A stretch of DNA of 7,644 nt from Thermoprotei archaeon (GTDB taxonomy: Archaea; Thermoproteota; Thermoprotei; Thermofilales; B20-G17): the NCBI GenBank assembly GCA_003650785.1, contig QMRW01000060.1, positions 1-7,644 of the forward strand, written 5' to 3'. Below, piece by piece: positions 1 through 6,520 of this stretch. Position 1 is the first letter of the stretch. Each line of letters starts with the position of its first letter. The notes below the pieces were generated by a model. It had not been told where the DNA came from, did no database searches, and saw nothing but the letters and a program-made list of their open reading frames with translations. Both the position numbers and the translations under genes were made by a program.

Positions 1-3000
1 ACTATGTGGAGTGCACAACGTGCATGGGCTAGAAGAGTGATTAAAAAGCGAAGTTTTGCTATACTCGCACCCACTGGAGTTGGAAAGACTGTCTTTGGGA
101 TTTTATTAAGCCTATATCTCGCGGACAGAGGCGAGAGATCTTACATAGTACTACCTACGACACTACTCGTTAGACAGGTGTGGGAGAAGACGATTTCATT
201 TGCTGAAAAGGTAGGGAGTAGAGCTAGAATATTGGGCTATCATGGAAGATTGACTCGTAAGGAGAAGGTAGAGTTTAGGAATAGGCTCTTGAAGGGAGAG
301 TTTGACATCTTGATAACGACATCTCAGTTCCTAGCAAGGAATATAGAGTTACTTAAGAACATAAAATTCCACCTAATATTCGTAGACGATGTCGATGCAC
401 TACTTAAGTCATCTAAGAACATAGATAGAGTATTGATACTTCTCGGTTTTTCTGAAGATATAATACACTGTGGACTAAGGTTAATAAATCTCAAACGAGA
501 GATAGCCTATAGAATATCTAGAAGAGAAGAAGTATCACAGGAGAGATTTCTTGAGATAGAAACTCTCAGGAGAGAAATAGAGGACTTCATTAATAGTAAT
601 AGAATAGGAGTGTTGATAGTATCTACGGCAACTGGAAAGGTTAAGGGACAAAGAGTTAAACTATTTAGAGAACTCTTGAACTTTGAGGTTGGATCAAGAG
701 CTGAATTCCTAAGGAATATATCCGATATATACGTACTGAGTAGTAAGGAAAAATTATTCGAAGATGCGCTAAATCTTGTAAAGAAGTTAGGAAAAGGAGG
801 TCTTATCTTTGTTCCAGTAGATGAGGGTATCGAGACTGCTAAGAAGTTAGTTGAATACATGAATTCAAATGGTATCAAGGCCGCATTAGTGTATGCTAAG
901 GAGAAGGGAGCACTGGAGGGGTTTCTCAGGGGAGAAATAGATGTACTCGTTGGAGTAGCAATATACTATGGCCTATTAGTTAGAGGCCTAGACTATCCAG
1001 AGGTCATAAGGTATGCAATATTTGTAGGAGTTCCTAGATTCAAGTTTTCAATGCTTGGATTAGAACCAAACCCTATCAGAATGCTTCAGCTACTAACTAA
1101 CATAAGAGAACTGCTTAAGGGTGATGATGCTAGATTTGCGGATAGATACATCGCCTATTTAAGGAGAATTCTCGCAGACCTAGATCGTCCTAAGCTCATG
1201 CTTCTTCTAGAAGCCCTTAATAAGGGAGTAAAGCTAGTGGGCTCTCTAGGTAGAGTTCAAGAGAGAGTACATATGATATATAAATTCATAAGAGAACTCG
1301 TAGAAAAGGAATATATAAGAGAAAAACTGAAAACATTACCATATGTATCCATAGAAGAGACAGATAAAGATATATTTATAAGAATTCCAGATGCAATGAC
1401 TTACCTCCAAGCAGCTGGTAGAACATCAAGGATGTTCGCAGGGGGTATATCGAAAGGTATATCGATAGTAATAGTTGACGATGAAAAATTACTCTCTGGA
1501 CTGATAAGACAGACTAAGTGGTATAGTGAGGATGTAGAGTGGAAATCGCTCGATGAAGTCGACCTAGAACTGCTGATAAAGGAGGTAGATAGAGACAGAG
1601 ACATTATAAGAAGGATACTAGCTGGTAAAGTCATAAGAGAAAGAGCAGAACCTCTAAAAACAGCTCTTCTACTTGTAGAATCGCCGAATAAGGCTAGAAC
1701 GATAGCTCACTTCTTCGGAAGGCCATCTATTAGAAGACTAGGAAGGTACTCATTATATGAAGTTGGAACAGGAGATTACTTACTGGGCATAATAGCTAGT
1801 GGAGGACATGTATGCGATCTCATAACTAGAGAGGGAATAGATGGAGTACTCAAAGTGAACGGAGACTTCATACCAGTATACACCAGTATAAAGAAGTGCC
1901 AGGATTGTGGAGAACAGTTTACTGATGAGGACGAAGGTAGAGGGGAATGTCCAGCTTGTGGATCTAAGAGAATATTCGACAGTGCAGATACAGTTAATGC
2001 TATAAAGGAGTTCGCTCAGGAAGTAGACCTAGTAGTCATATGTACAGATCCCGATACTGAGGGCGAGAAGATAGGGTGGGACCTAGCTACACTACTATCC
2101 CCCTATGTCAATGATATAAGAAGAGCCGAGTTTCATGAAGTAACTAAAAGGGCTGTGATCAATGCACTAAGTAAATTGAGAGACATAGATGTGAGATTAG
2201 TAGAAGCTCAAATAGTCAGAAGAATTGAGGATAGATGGATAGGCTTTGGACTTAGTAGGAAACTGTGGGAGAAGTTCAATATGAAGACATTATCAGCTGG
2301 TAGAGTGCAGACACCAGTACTTGGGTGGATAATAGAAAGATACAACGAACATCTAAAAAGCGTAAAGAGAGTATACTTTGTCAGACTCGAAAATGGACTC
2401 ATAGTCAGACTAGACAATGTAGATGAGAGGGGAAGAAAACCTAAAGAGGTAAGAGATGAGCTTAAGAGCTATAGAGCAGTAGTAGAGAAGATAGATGAAA
2501 GAGAAGAGAGCATTAATCCACTACCACCATACTCGACGGACTCTATGCTCAGAGAAGCTACACAAAGACTTAGAGTGGGAGTAGATACAGTAATGCGAAT
2601 AGCCCAAGATCTCTTCGAACTAGGTCTCATTACATATCACAGGACCGATAGTACTAGGGTATCTTCAACAGGGAGGAATATAGCTAGAGAGTACATAGCC
2701 GAGACTTTTGGAGAAGAGTACTTCATCGGAAGGGAGTGGATGAGAGAAGGAGCCCATGAGTGTATAAGACCTACACGACCAATAGATTCAGAGAGATTGA
2801 TGGCACTGATAAGGGAGGGAATACTAAGACCTGTTAGACCACTCACTCGAAGACACTTTATACTCTATGACCTAATATTCAGAAGATTCATAGCGAGTCA
2901 GATGCCACCCGCAAAGGTACGTAGAGTAAAGTATAGAATAACTATAGGTCCATACTCAAAAGAAATAGAGGGTTATGTGAGAATCACTGAAGATGGCTTT

Positions 3001-3405
3001 ATGAAGATATACAAACCCATCAGATTACTAGAAGGTCTAGAGGAGGGTGAGTATGAGATTGATGAAGTAAGGTATAGAAAAATAGCTACAATTCCACTAT
3101 ATACTCAAGCAGACATTATAAGACTCATGAAAGAGAAGAATATAGGAAGACCATCGACATATGCAAAAATAGTGAAAACTCTACTCGATAGAAGATATAT
3201 TATCGAGACCAAGAACAGAAAGCTTGTACCGACGAGTAGAGGAATTGAAGTATATAAGTTCCTACTGAATCACTATGAACACTTGGTATCTGAGGAGAGA
3301 ACGAGAGTTGTAGAGGATAGAATGCAGGCTATAGAAGAAGGGAGAGAGAATTATAAAGAAGTCCTAAGAGAGTTCTTCGAAGAGATACAGAGAGCATTGA
3401 TATGA
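1..3405 (+). CDS. rgy: Reverse gyrase (5'-truncated by window edge)
   Basis: Reverse gyrase is an ATP-dependent enzyme that introduces positive supercoils into DNA and is a hallmark of hyperthermophiles. The frame is open through base 1. The ATG at base 4 lies inside the conserved WSxQRxWA segment, so it is internal; probably some 70-90 residues, including the first zinc finger, lie off the left edge. Numbering from that ATG, the helicase half shows Walker A (PTGVGKT, 23-29), DDVD (128-131), STATG (207-211), RGLDYPE (from 327) and QAAGRTSR (469-476). The type IA topoisomerase half shows the Toprim start (VESPNKA, Glu559), a CxxC-x13-CxxC zinc finger (Cys632, 635, 649, 652), DPDTE (Asp682, Asp684, Glu686), AGRVQTP (765-771) and the catalytic tyrosine in ITYHRTDS (Tyr878). 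The 1133 visible residues fit a normal total of about 1200. No intein or frameshift is seen. Which crenarchaeal paralog (TopR1 or TopR2) it is cannot be decided here. Confidence 0.97.
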   Translation, partial: TMWSAQRAWARRVIKKRSFAILAPTGVGKTVFGILLSLYLADRGERSYIVLPTTLLVRQVWEKTISFAEKVGSRARILGYHGRLTRKEKVEFRNRLLKGEFDILITTSQFLARNIELLKNIKFHLIFVDDVDALLKSSKNIDRVLILLGFSEDIIHCGLRLINLKREIAYRISRREEVSQERFLEIETLRREIEDFINSNRIGVLIVSTATGKVKGQRVKLFRELLNFEVGSRAEFLRNISDIYVLSSKEKLFEDALNLVKKLGKGGLIFVPVDEGIETAKKLVEYMNSNGIKAALVYAKEKGALEGFLRGEIDVLVGVAIYYGLLVRGLDYPEVIRYAIFVGVPRFKFSMLGLEPNPIRMLQLLTNIRELLKGDDARFADRYIAYLRRILADLDRPKLMLLLEALNKGVKLVGSLGRVQERVHMIYKFIRELVEKEYIREKLKTLPYVSIEETDKDIFIRIPDAMTYLQAAGRTSRMFAGGISKGISIVIVDDEKLLSGLIRQTKWYSEDVEWKSLDEVDLELLIKEVDRDRDIIRRILAGKVIRERAEPLKTALLLVESPNKARTIAHFFGRPSIRRLGRYSLYEVGTGDYLLGIIASGGHVCDLITREGIDGVLKVNGDFIPVYTSIKKCQDCGEQFTDEDEGRGECPACGSKRIFDSADTVNAIKEFAQEVDLVVICTDPDTEGEKIGWDLATLLSPYVNDIRRAEFHEVTKRAVINALSKLRDIDVRLVEAQIVRRIEDRWIGFGLSRKLWEKFNMKTLSAGRVQTPVLGWIIERYNEHLKSVKRVYFVRLENGLIVRLDNVDERGRKPKEVRDELKSYRAVVEKIDEREESINPLPPYSTDSMLREATQRLRVGVDTVMRIAQDLFELGLITYHRTDSTRVSSTGRNIAREYIAETFGEEYFIGREWMREGAHECIRPTRPIDSERLMALIREGILRPVRPLTRRHFILYDLIFRRFIASQMPPAKVRRVKYRITIGPYSKEIEGYVRITEDGFMKIYKPIRLLEGLEEGEYEIDEVRYRKIATIPLYTQADIIRLMKEKNIGRPSTYAKIVKTLLDRRYIIETKNRKLVPTSRGIEVYKFLLNHYEHLVSEERTRVVEDRMQAIEEGRENYKEVLREFFEEIQRALI

Positions 3406-4487
3406 GCAAAATCTCGGAGTACAATCTGAAGTTACTATTGGAAGGAATAGGCAGATACAGCAGTAGAATGGCGGGCTATTATGAACATAGACAATCCTAT
3501 ACTTTTATTAAAAACCAACTAAGTGAGTACATAAATGTCGAATTCTATGAAGAGGATAGGACCATAGACAGCTGGTTGTGTGAATACTCGAGTCTCTACT
3601 ATGAGAGCGAACACCTTGAAATCGAACACTATCCGCTAGTAATGTCCCCCTCAGGTGGTGCTCTCGCTGATCTAATAACCATATATCCATATTATAGCTT
3701 AGATAATGTTAGTGGAAAGATAGCTTTAGCCTTCTGTAATAGTACCAAGGTACGCAATAGACTCTATAGTAAAATCCATGATAAAGGGGGTTTAGCAGTG
3801 ATATTTGCTTCGACCACGCCTGGTTTCTATGTTAGGATAACGCGACTTGATGGACATAATATACCAGCTATGGCCACCACTCTTGAGCAGGGTTTAAGTA
3901 TGGCTAGAAAGGGTGGTAAAGTCTATGTTTACCAAGAGACAAGTACTCCTCCCTCTAGAGTAGTTGATATAATAACCAGGATTTATGGAAGACTTGATGA
4001 TGAAGTATTATTATACTCACACTACGACTCTATTCCATACTCTGGTGGTGCAATGGATAATGCAGCCGGTACTGCTATACTCCTAGAACTCATAAGAATA
4101 CTGAAAAATAAACATCCTAGGATGACGCTAAGGTTTCATATATCTGGTTGGGGGGAGTTGGGAGGATTTAAAACAGCAAAGAAGGATAGTGATAGATTAA
4201 GGATAATAGTAGATTCTATAGGTTTATTCTACACTAAACTCAGCATACTGGTATCTAGTGGTATGGATGAAAATATCCTTAGACTCCTAAGCGAGATCGC
4301 GAGAGAATTCAGAATAGATCTTAGAGAGTGTAAGTTAAAGGACAGGGTTGTCATAGTTACAGATAGGCATAATATTGCAGTACATACACCTGAGGATACC
4401 ATAAATAAAGTAAGCCCACTAAAGCTTAGGTACGCCTGTACTATATTGTATGCCTTAATCAAAAAGTTGAATGAGATAAATTTTTGA
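3402..4487 (+). CDS. M28-family zinc peptidase homolog with PA-like domain, atypical active site
   Basis: This 361-residue protein resembles M28 aminopeptidases, which use two zinc ions. The order is: N-terminal part of the peptidase fold (1-90), an inserted PA-like domain (about 95-180, starting VSGKIAL, then GGLAVIF and NIPAMATT), and the remaining catalytic core. Zinc ligands can be assigned to His207 and Asp209 region (SHYDS), Asp219 (AMDNAAG), Glu252 (WGELGG), Asp271 (VDSIG) and His329 (HTPEDT). In M28 enzymes the third site is normally Glu-Glu, with the first Glu as general base. Here GELG replaces the expected EELG, so Glu252 best matches the metal ligand and the base position is Gly251. 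It may be inactive, altered, or specialised. No signal peptide or membrane segment is evident, so it is probably cytoplasmic. The ATG overlaps the reverse gyrase stop as ATGA, which fixes the start and suggests translational coupling. The substrate is unknown. Confidence 0.85.
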   Translation: MSKISEYNLKLLLEGIGRYSSRMAGYYEHRQSYTFIKNQLSEYINVEFYEEDRTIDSWLCEYSSLYYESEHLEIEHYPLVMSPSGGALADLITIYPYYSLDNVSGKIALAFCNSTKVRNRLYSKIHDKGGLAVIFASTTPGFYVRITRLDGHNIPAMATTLEQGLSMARKGGKVYVYQETSTPPSRVVDIITRIYGRLDDEVLLYSHYDSIPYSGGAMDNAAGTAILLELIRILKNKHPRMTLRFHISGWGELGGFKTAKKDSDRLRIIVDSIGLFYTKLSILVSSGMDENILRLLSEIAREFRIDLRECKLKDRVVIVTDRHNIAVHTPEDTINKVSPLKLRYACTILYALIKKLNEINF

Positions 4488-4510
4488 TGGTATGGTGAAT
4501 AATTAGAACT

Positions 4511-4519
4511 GGAAGTGAG
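4511..4519 (+). promoter_or_regulatory. Shine-Dalgarno-like site of nadM
   Basis: GGAAGTGAG lies 5 bases before the ATG at 4525. GTGA matches part of the archaeal SD consensus GGAGGTGAT. It supports this start and suggests nadM can be translated from an internal position of a longer mRNA. An AT-rich stretch at 4474-4485 (GATAAATTTTT), overlapping the end of the upstream gene, could be a weak TATA element for an independent transcript with a leader of about 20 bases, but it is a poor match. Confidence 0.5.
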
Positions 4520-4524
4520 TCGCA

Positions 4525-5043
4525 ATGGTTAAAAGAGCTCTATATGTAGGTAGGTTTCAACCCTTCCACTTAGGCCACTTAAAGGCTCTTAACTGGATTT
4601 TAGAGCGTGAAGAAGAGGTTATAATATGCATAGGTAGTCCACAATATTCATTTACTGTAAATAATCCGTTTACATTAGGAGAGAGAATTGAAATGATATG
4701 GGAAGTCCTTAAAGAGGAAGGGCTTACTAATCGCTGTATAATAACTTCTGTACCAGATACCTACGAGAGTCATCATCTATGGGTTCCATTAGTATTGAGC
4801 TGTTGTCCTAAATTTGAACATGTATATACTAATGACAAAATGTCTAGGCTACTGTTCACTGAAGCAGGTATAAAGGTGCTTAGTATACCGTTCTTCAATA
4901 GAGACATATTGTGTGCTACTAGAATAAGAAGATTGATGGCTGAAGGTGAGGAGTGGAGGAAGTTTGTGCATCCAGCAGTAGCTAGAGTTATCGATAGGAT
5001 ACGTGGCACTGAGAGGATTAGACAGGTCCTATCTATTCGATGA
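4525..5043 (+). CDS. nadM: Nicotinamide-nucleotide adenylyltransferase, archaeal NadM type
   Basis: The enzyme joins NMN (or nicotinate mononucleotide) to the AMP part of ATP, giving NAD or its deamido form, in the cytoplasm. The 172 residues show the archaeal NMNAT motifs in order: GRFQPFHLGH (9-18), the nucleotidyltransferase HxGH signature with His15 and His18; GSPQ (37-40); NPFTLGER (47-54); VYTND (100-104); and the C-terminal RIRRLM (133-138), where archaeal NMNATs usually have SGTxxRR. Here the SxT part reads CAT (130-132), a mild deviation. The length is normal for the family. It starts 37 bases after the M28-like gene, so it may be the third gene of that operon, although it has its own SD-like site. 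Its last 11 bases overlap the end of the convergent aIF1 gene. Confidence 0.95.
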   Translation: MVKRALYVGRFQPFHLGHLKALNWILEREEEVIICIGSPQYSFTVNNPFTLGERIEMIWEVLKEEGLTNRCIITSVPDTYESHHLWVPLVLSCCPKFEHVYTNDKMSRLLFTEAGIKVLSIPFFNRDILCATRIRRLMAEGEEWRKFVHPAVARVIDRIRGTERIRQVLSIR

Positions 5044-5362
5044 ATATATTCTCTGGTTCAAAGCCCAATTCTACGAGTAATTTCTTTACTCTTTCTCTAT
5101 GATCTCCTTGTAGTTCTATTCTATTATTCTTGACTGTACCTCCACAAGCGAGCTTAGATTTTAGCTCTGTAGCTATTCTCCTAAGGTTTATACTCTTGGC
5201 ATCTATACCCTCAATTATAGTAACGTCTTTATTTCTACGTCTCTTTTCAAGTCTAACTCTAACCATTGTCTGTTTCTTCCAAAGTTCCTCCTCAGAGATC
5301 AACTCTTTAGGTAGTCCAAGTATACTGGAGATATCCCCTACTACATCCTTCCATTCTTCCAT
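5033..5362 (-). CDS. Translation initiation factor aIF1 (SUI1 family)
   Basis: aIF1 binds the small ribosomal subunit and helps select the correct start codon and initiator tRNA. The 109-residue protein has the SUI1 core: KRRRNKDVTIIEGID (40-54), a LKSKLACGGTVK segment (67-78) and IELQGDHRERVKKLL (82-96), all typical of archaeal aIF1/eIF1. The N-terminal GLPKEL (16-21) followed by an acidic stretch is also common in archaeal members, so I prefer the ATG at 5362 over the internal Met33. A TATA-like element 28-34 bases upstream fits a transcript with a leader of only a few bases, and AAGG sits just before the start. The gene is divergent from the creatininase-family gene and convergent with nadM, whose coding end it overlaps by 11 bases. 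The bacterial homolog YciH has the same fold, but the context is archaeal. Confidence 0.95.
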   Translation of the reverse strand: MEEWKDVVGDISSILGLPKELISEEELWKKQTMVRVRLEKRRRNKDVTIIEGIDAKSINLRRIATELKSKLACGGTVKNNRIELQGDHRERVKKLLVELGFEPENIFIE

Positions 5363-5388
5363 AGTTTCCTTTTCTTGTAATCATATAA

Positions 5389-5403
5389 TCTTATAACCCT
5401 TTC
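5389..5403 (-). promoter_or_regulatory. TATA/BRE-like promoter of aIF1
   Basis: On the minus strand the sequence reads GGGAAAGGG then TTATAAGA, a TATA-like octamer centred near 5393 with a purine-rich BRE-like flank. The start codon begins at 5362, about 31 bases away. Using the usual archaeal TATA-to-start distance of about 25, transcription would begin near 5367. This is pattern-based; no start site is observed. Confidence 0.55.
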
Positions 5404-5410
5404 CCTCAAT

Positions 5411-5422
5411 CCAAGGACTTGG
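5411..5422. repeat. Dyad symmetry CCAAG-GA-CTTGG upstream of aIF1 promoter
   Basis: CCAAGGACTTGG has perfect 5-base arms around a 2-base centre. It lies just upstream of the BRE/TATA of aIF1 on the minus strand. The loop is too short for a useful RNA hairpin, so if it has a role it would be as a protein-binding site. Short palindromes like this also arise by chance. Confidence 0.3.
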
Positions 5423-5455
5423 TTATGAAGTTACCGATGACTTTAAGATTTTCAA

Positions 5456-5470
5456 CGAGTTCACAACTCG
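5456..5470. repeat. Inverted repeat CGAGTT-CAC-AACTCG in the divergent intergenic region
   Basis: Perfect 6-base arms flank a 3-base spacer. GATTTT occurs on both sides (5447-5452 and 5470-5475). It sits near the middle of the 215-base region between the aIF1 and creatininase-family genes. It could be an operator or a small RNA hairpin. No oligo-T run follows it, so a terminator is unlikely. Apart from the listed elements I see no gene or known RNA in 5363-5577. Confidence 0.35.
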
Positions 5471-5499
5471 ATTTTAAGAGATAGTTTGATTGTTAAGTA

Positions 5500-5530
5500 C
5501 CATAGGTATGGGGGAATACACATAATATGG
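5500..5530. repeat. Two CATA-TATGG dyads 20 bases apart upstream of the creatininase-family promoter
   Basis: CCATAGGTATGG (5500-5511) is a dyad with 5-base arms. A second, similar element, CATAATATGG (5521-5530), begins 20 bases later, counting CATA to CATA. That is close to two turns of the helix, so both would face the same side of the DNA. The second ends about 8 bases upstream of the proposed TATA box. The arrangement resembles a tandem regulator site, but this is inference from pattern only. Confidence 0.3.
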
Positions 5531-5537
5531 GATGAAA

Positions 5538-5547
5538 TACTTAAATT
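5538..5547 (+). promoter_or_regulatory. TATA-like promoter of the creatininase-family gene
   Basis: TACTTAAATT is preceded by the A-rich GAAA and centred near 5543. A start about 25 bases downstream falls at 5568-5569, giving a leader of roughly 9 bases to the ATG at 5578, or a leaderless message from the in-frame GTG at 5569. A second AT-rich block, GATATAAT (5551-5558), lies 20-27 bases before the ATG and is a possible alternative. Confidence 0.5.
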
Positions 5548-5577
5548 GAAGATATAATCCTACTCTTGGTGCGAGTT

Positions 5578-6501
5578 ATGAGCTACAGGTGCCGATTTGG
5601 AATACCTGTCTTGAATAAGTTTGGAGAGAAAATATACATTGATCAAATGACAGTAGAGGAAATGAAAGAAAGAGTGAAGAAGAATGATATAATCATGATA
5701 CCCTGTGGATCCATAGAGAACCATGGCCCTGCAGCACCTATTGGAGAGGATTCACTAATAGGCACTTACATAGCTGAGAGAGTAGCTTACGAAACTGGGA
5801 TCAGTATAGCACCACCCATATGGTATGGAAGCCATCCTTCACATCACTATGGCATGATAGGTACTATTCCAATAGAGGATAAACATGTGTACATAGGATA
5901 TGTAAGATCCGTAGCTAAATGGCTGATACATTCAGGCTATAAGAAGGTAATACTATTCAACTCACATGGCCAAGAGTACGTACTTCCAATAGTAAAAGAC
6001 GACTTAATAACTAAGGATAGAGTTAAAGCTTTGATAATGGTAACATCATGGTGGACTTGGATTAGAGATCTCCTAGCTAGAGTAGGAGAGGAAATAGCAC
6101 CTGGTGTAGTTATTGAAACTCCCTTTATACATGCCGATGAAGTAGAGACAAGTGTGACCATGTATGTTGTACCGGAGTTAGTTAATAGAGAGATGCTGAA
6201 AGTCTCAAAAGCAGATAGAATGGTAGGAGTTCTATGTGAAAAGCAAGGCGTATACGTAGATAAAGCAGGTAATGTCTTCGGAAAGCCCTTTGGTTGGTAC
6301 GATATCTCACAGCTACCAGAGATAAAGTACTATCCTAAAGGAGTAGTAGGTGATGCAACTAAGGCTAGTGAGAAGAAAGGAGAGGTGCTAGTAGAAACTG
6401 CGATAAAGAGGATAGTAGAGTTCGTAGAGTGGTTGAAAGAGAAATTTCCTCCGGGAGTAGTTCCAGATGTGCATCTACCCGATGAAGTCTTTACATTCTA
6501 G
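5578..6501 (+). CDS. Creatininase-family metal-dependent amidohydrolase, possibly IolN-like
   Basis: Creatininase-family enzymes are metal-dependent hydrolases of cyclic amides and related rings; the family also includes archaeal ArfB, mycofactocin MftE and inositol-pathway IolN. From the ATG at 5578 the protein has 307 residues. Metal-site motifs are GSIENHG (Glu47, His49), GED (Asp58), FNSHGQE (His130) and HADEVETS (185-192, Glu190). Many relatives have HGGN where this has HGQE, and about 300 residues is longer than creatininase or ArfB (about 230-260). YGSHPSHHYGM (83-93) and HGQEYV recall, from memory, the IolN (3-dehydro-scyllo-inosose hydrolase) branch; this is tentative. Starts at TTG 5566 or GTG 5569 are in frame; I choose ATG 5578 because GGTG (5568-5571) is an SD-like match 6 bases upstream. 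No export signal is seen. It is convergent with the GH130-like gene and shares its terminator. Confidence 0.88.
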   Translation: MSYRCRFGIPVLNKFGEKIYIDQMTVEEMKERVKKNDIIMIPCGSIENHGPAAPIGEDSLIGTYIAERVAYETGISIAPPIWYGSHPSHHYGMIGTIPIEDKHVYIGYVRSVAKWLIHSGYKKVILFNSHGQEYVLPIVKDDLITKDRVKALIMVTSWWTWIRDLLARVGEEIAPGVVIETPFIHADEVETSVTMYVVPELVNREMLKVSKADRMVGVLCEKQGVYVDKAGNVFGKPFGWYDISQLPEIKYYPKGVVGDATKASEKKGEVLVETAIKRIVEFVEWLKEKFPPGVVPDVHLPDEVFTF

Positions 6502-6520
6502 CTAAAAAAATACTTTTTTT
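6502..6520. terminator. Bidirectional oligo-T terminator between convergent genes
   Basis: A7-TAC-T7 (6504-6520) fills the 17-base gap and reaches into the stop codon of the minus-strand gene. Each strand has seven T in a row just past its own gene: 6514-6520 for the plus gene, and the complement of 6504-6510 for the minus gene. Archaeal RNA polymerase stops at oligo-T in the non-template strand, so one short element can serve both genes. The arms are complementary, so a weak A-U hairpin is also possible. Confidence 0.7.

Noticed and set aside
4..6. ATG at base 4 as the start of reverse gyrase
   Set aside because: It falls inside the conserved WSxQRxWA segment just before Walker A, the frame is open to the window edge, and the N-terminal zinc finger region would be missing.
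507..878. Minus-strand open frame of 123 codons within reverse gyrase
   Set aside because: It is antisense to conserved helicase motifs and its low-complexity Ser/Leu/Phe composition reflects the opposite strand's AGA/AAG/GAG-rich codons.
4480..4490. T5 run at the end of the M28-like gene as a terminator
   Set aside because: Five T overlapping the stop codon is short for archaeal termination, and nadM follows closely on the same strand; read-through seems more likely.
5130..5396. Plus-strand open frame of 88 codons opposite aIF1
   Set aside because: It is antisense to a clearly conserved SUI1 protein; its serine/leucine-rich translation is typical of a shadow frame.
5425..5484. 19-codon open frame (MKLPMTLRF...) in the divergent intergenic region
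   Set aside because: It has only a weak SD-like AAGG, no placed promoter and no recognisable similarity; frames this short arise by chance.
5434..5484. Possible C/D box small RNA (GATGA at 5436-5440)
   Set aside because: The C box match is incomplete and no CTGA D or D' boxes occur at suitable distances on either strand.
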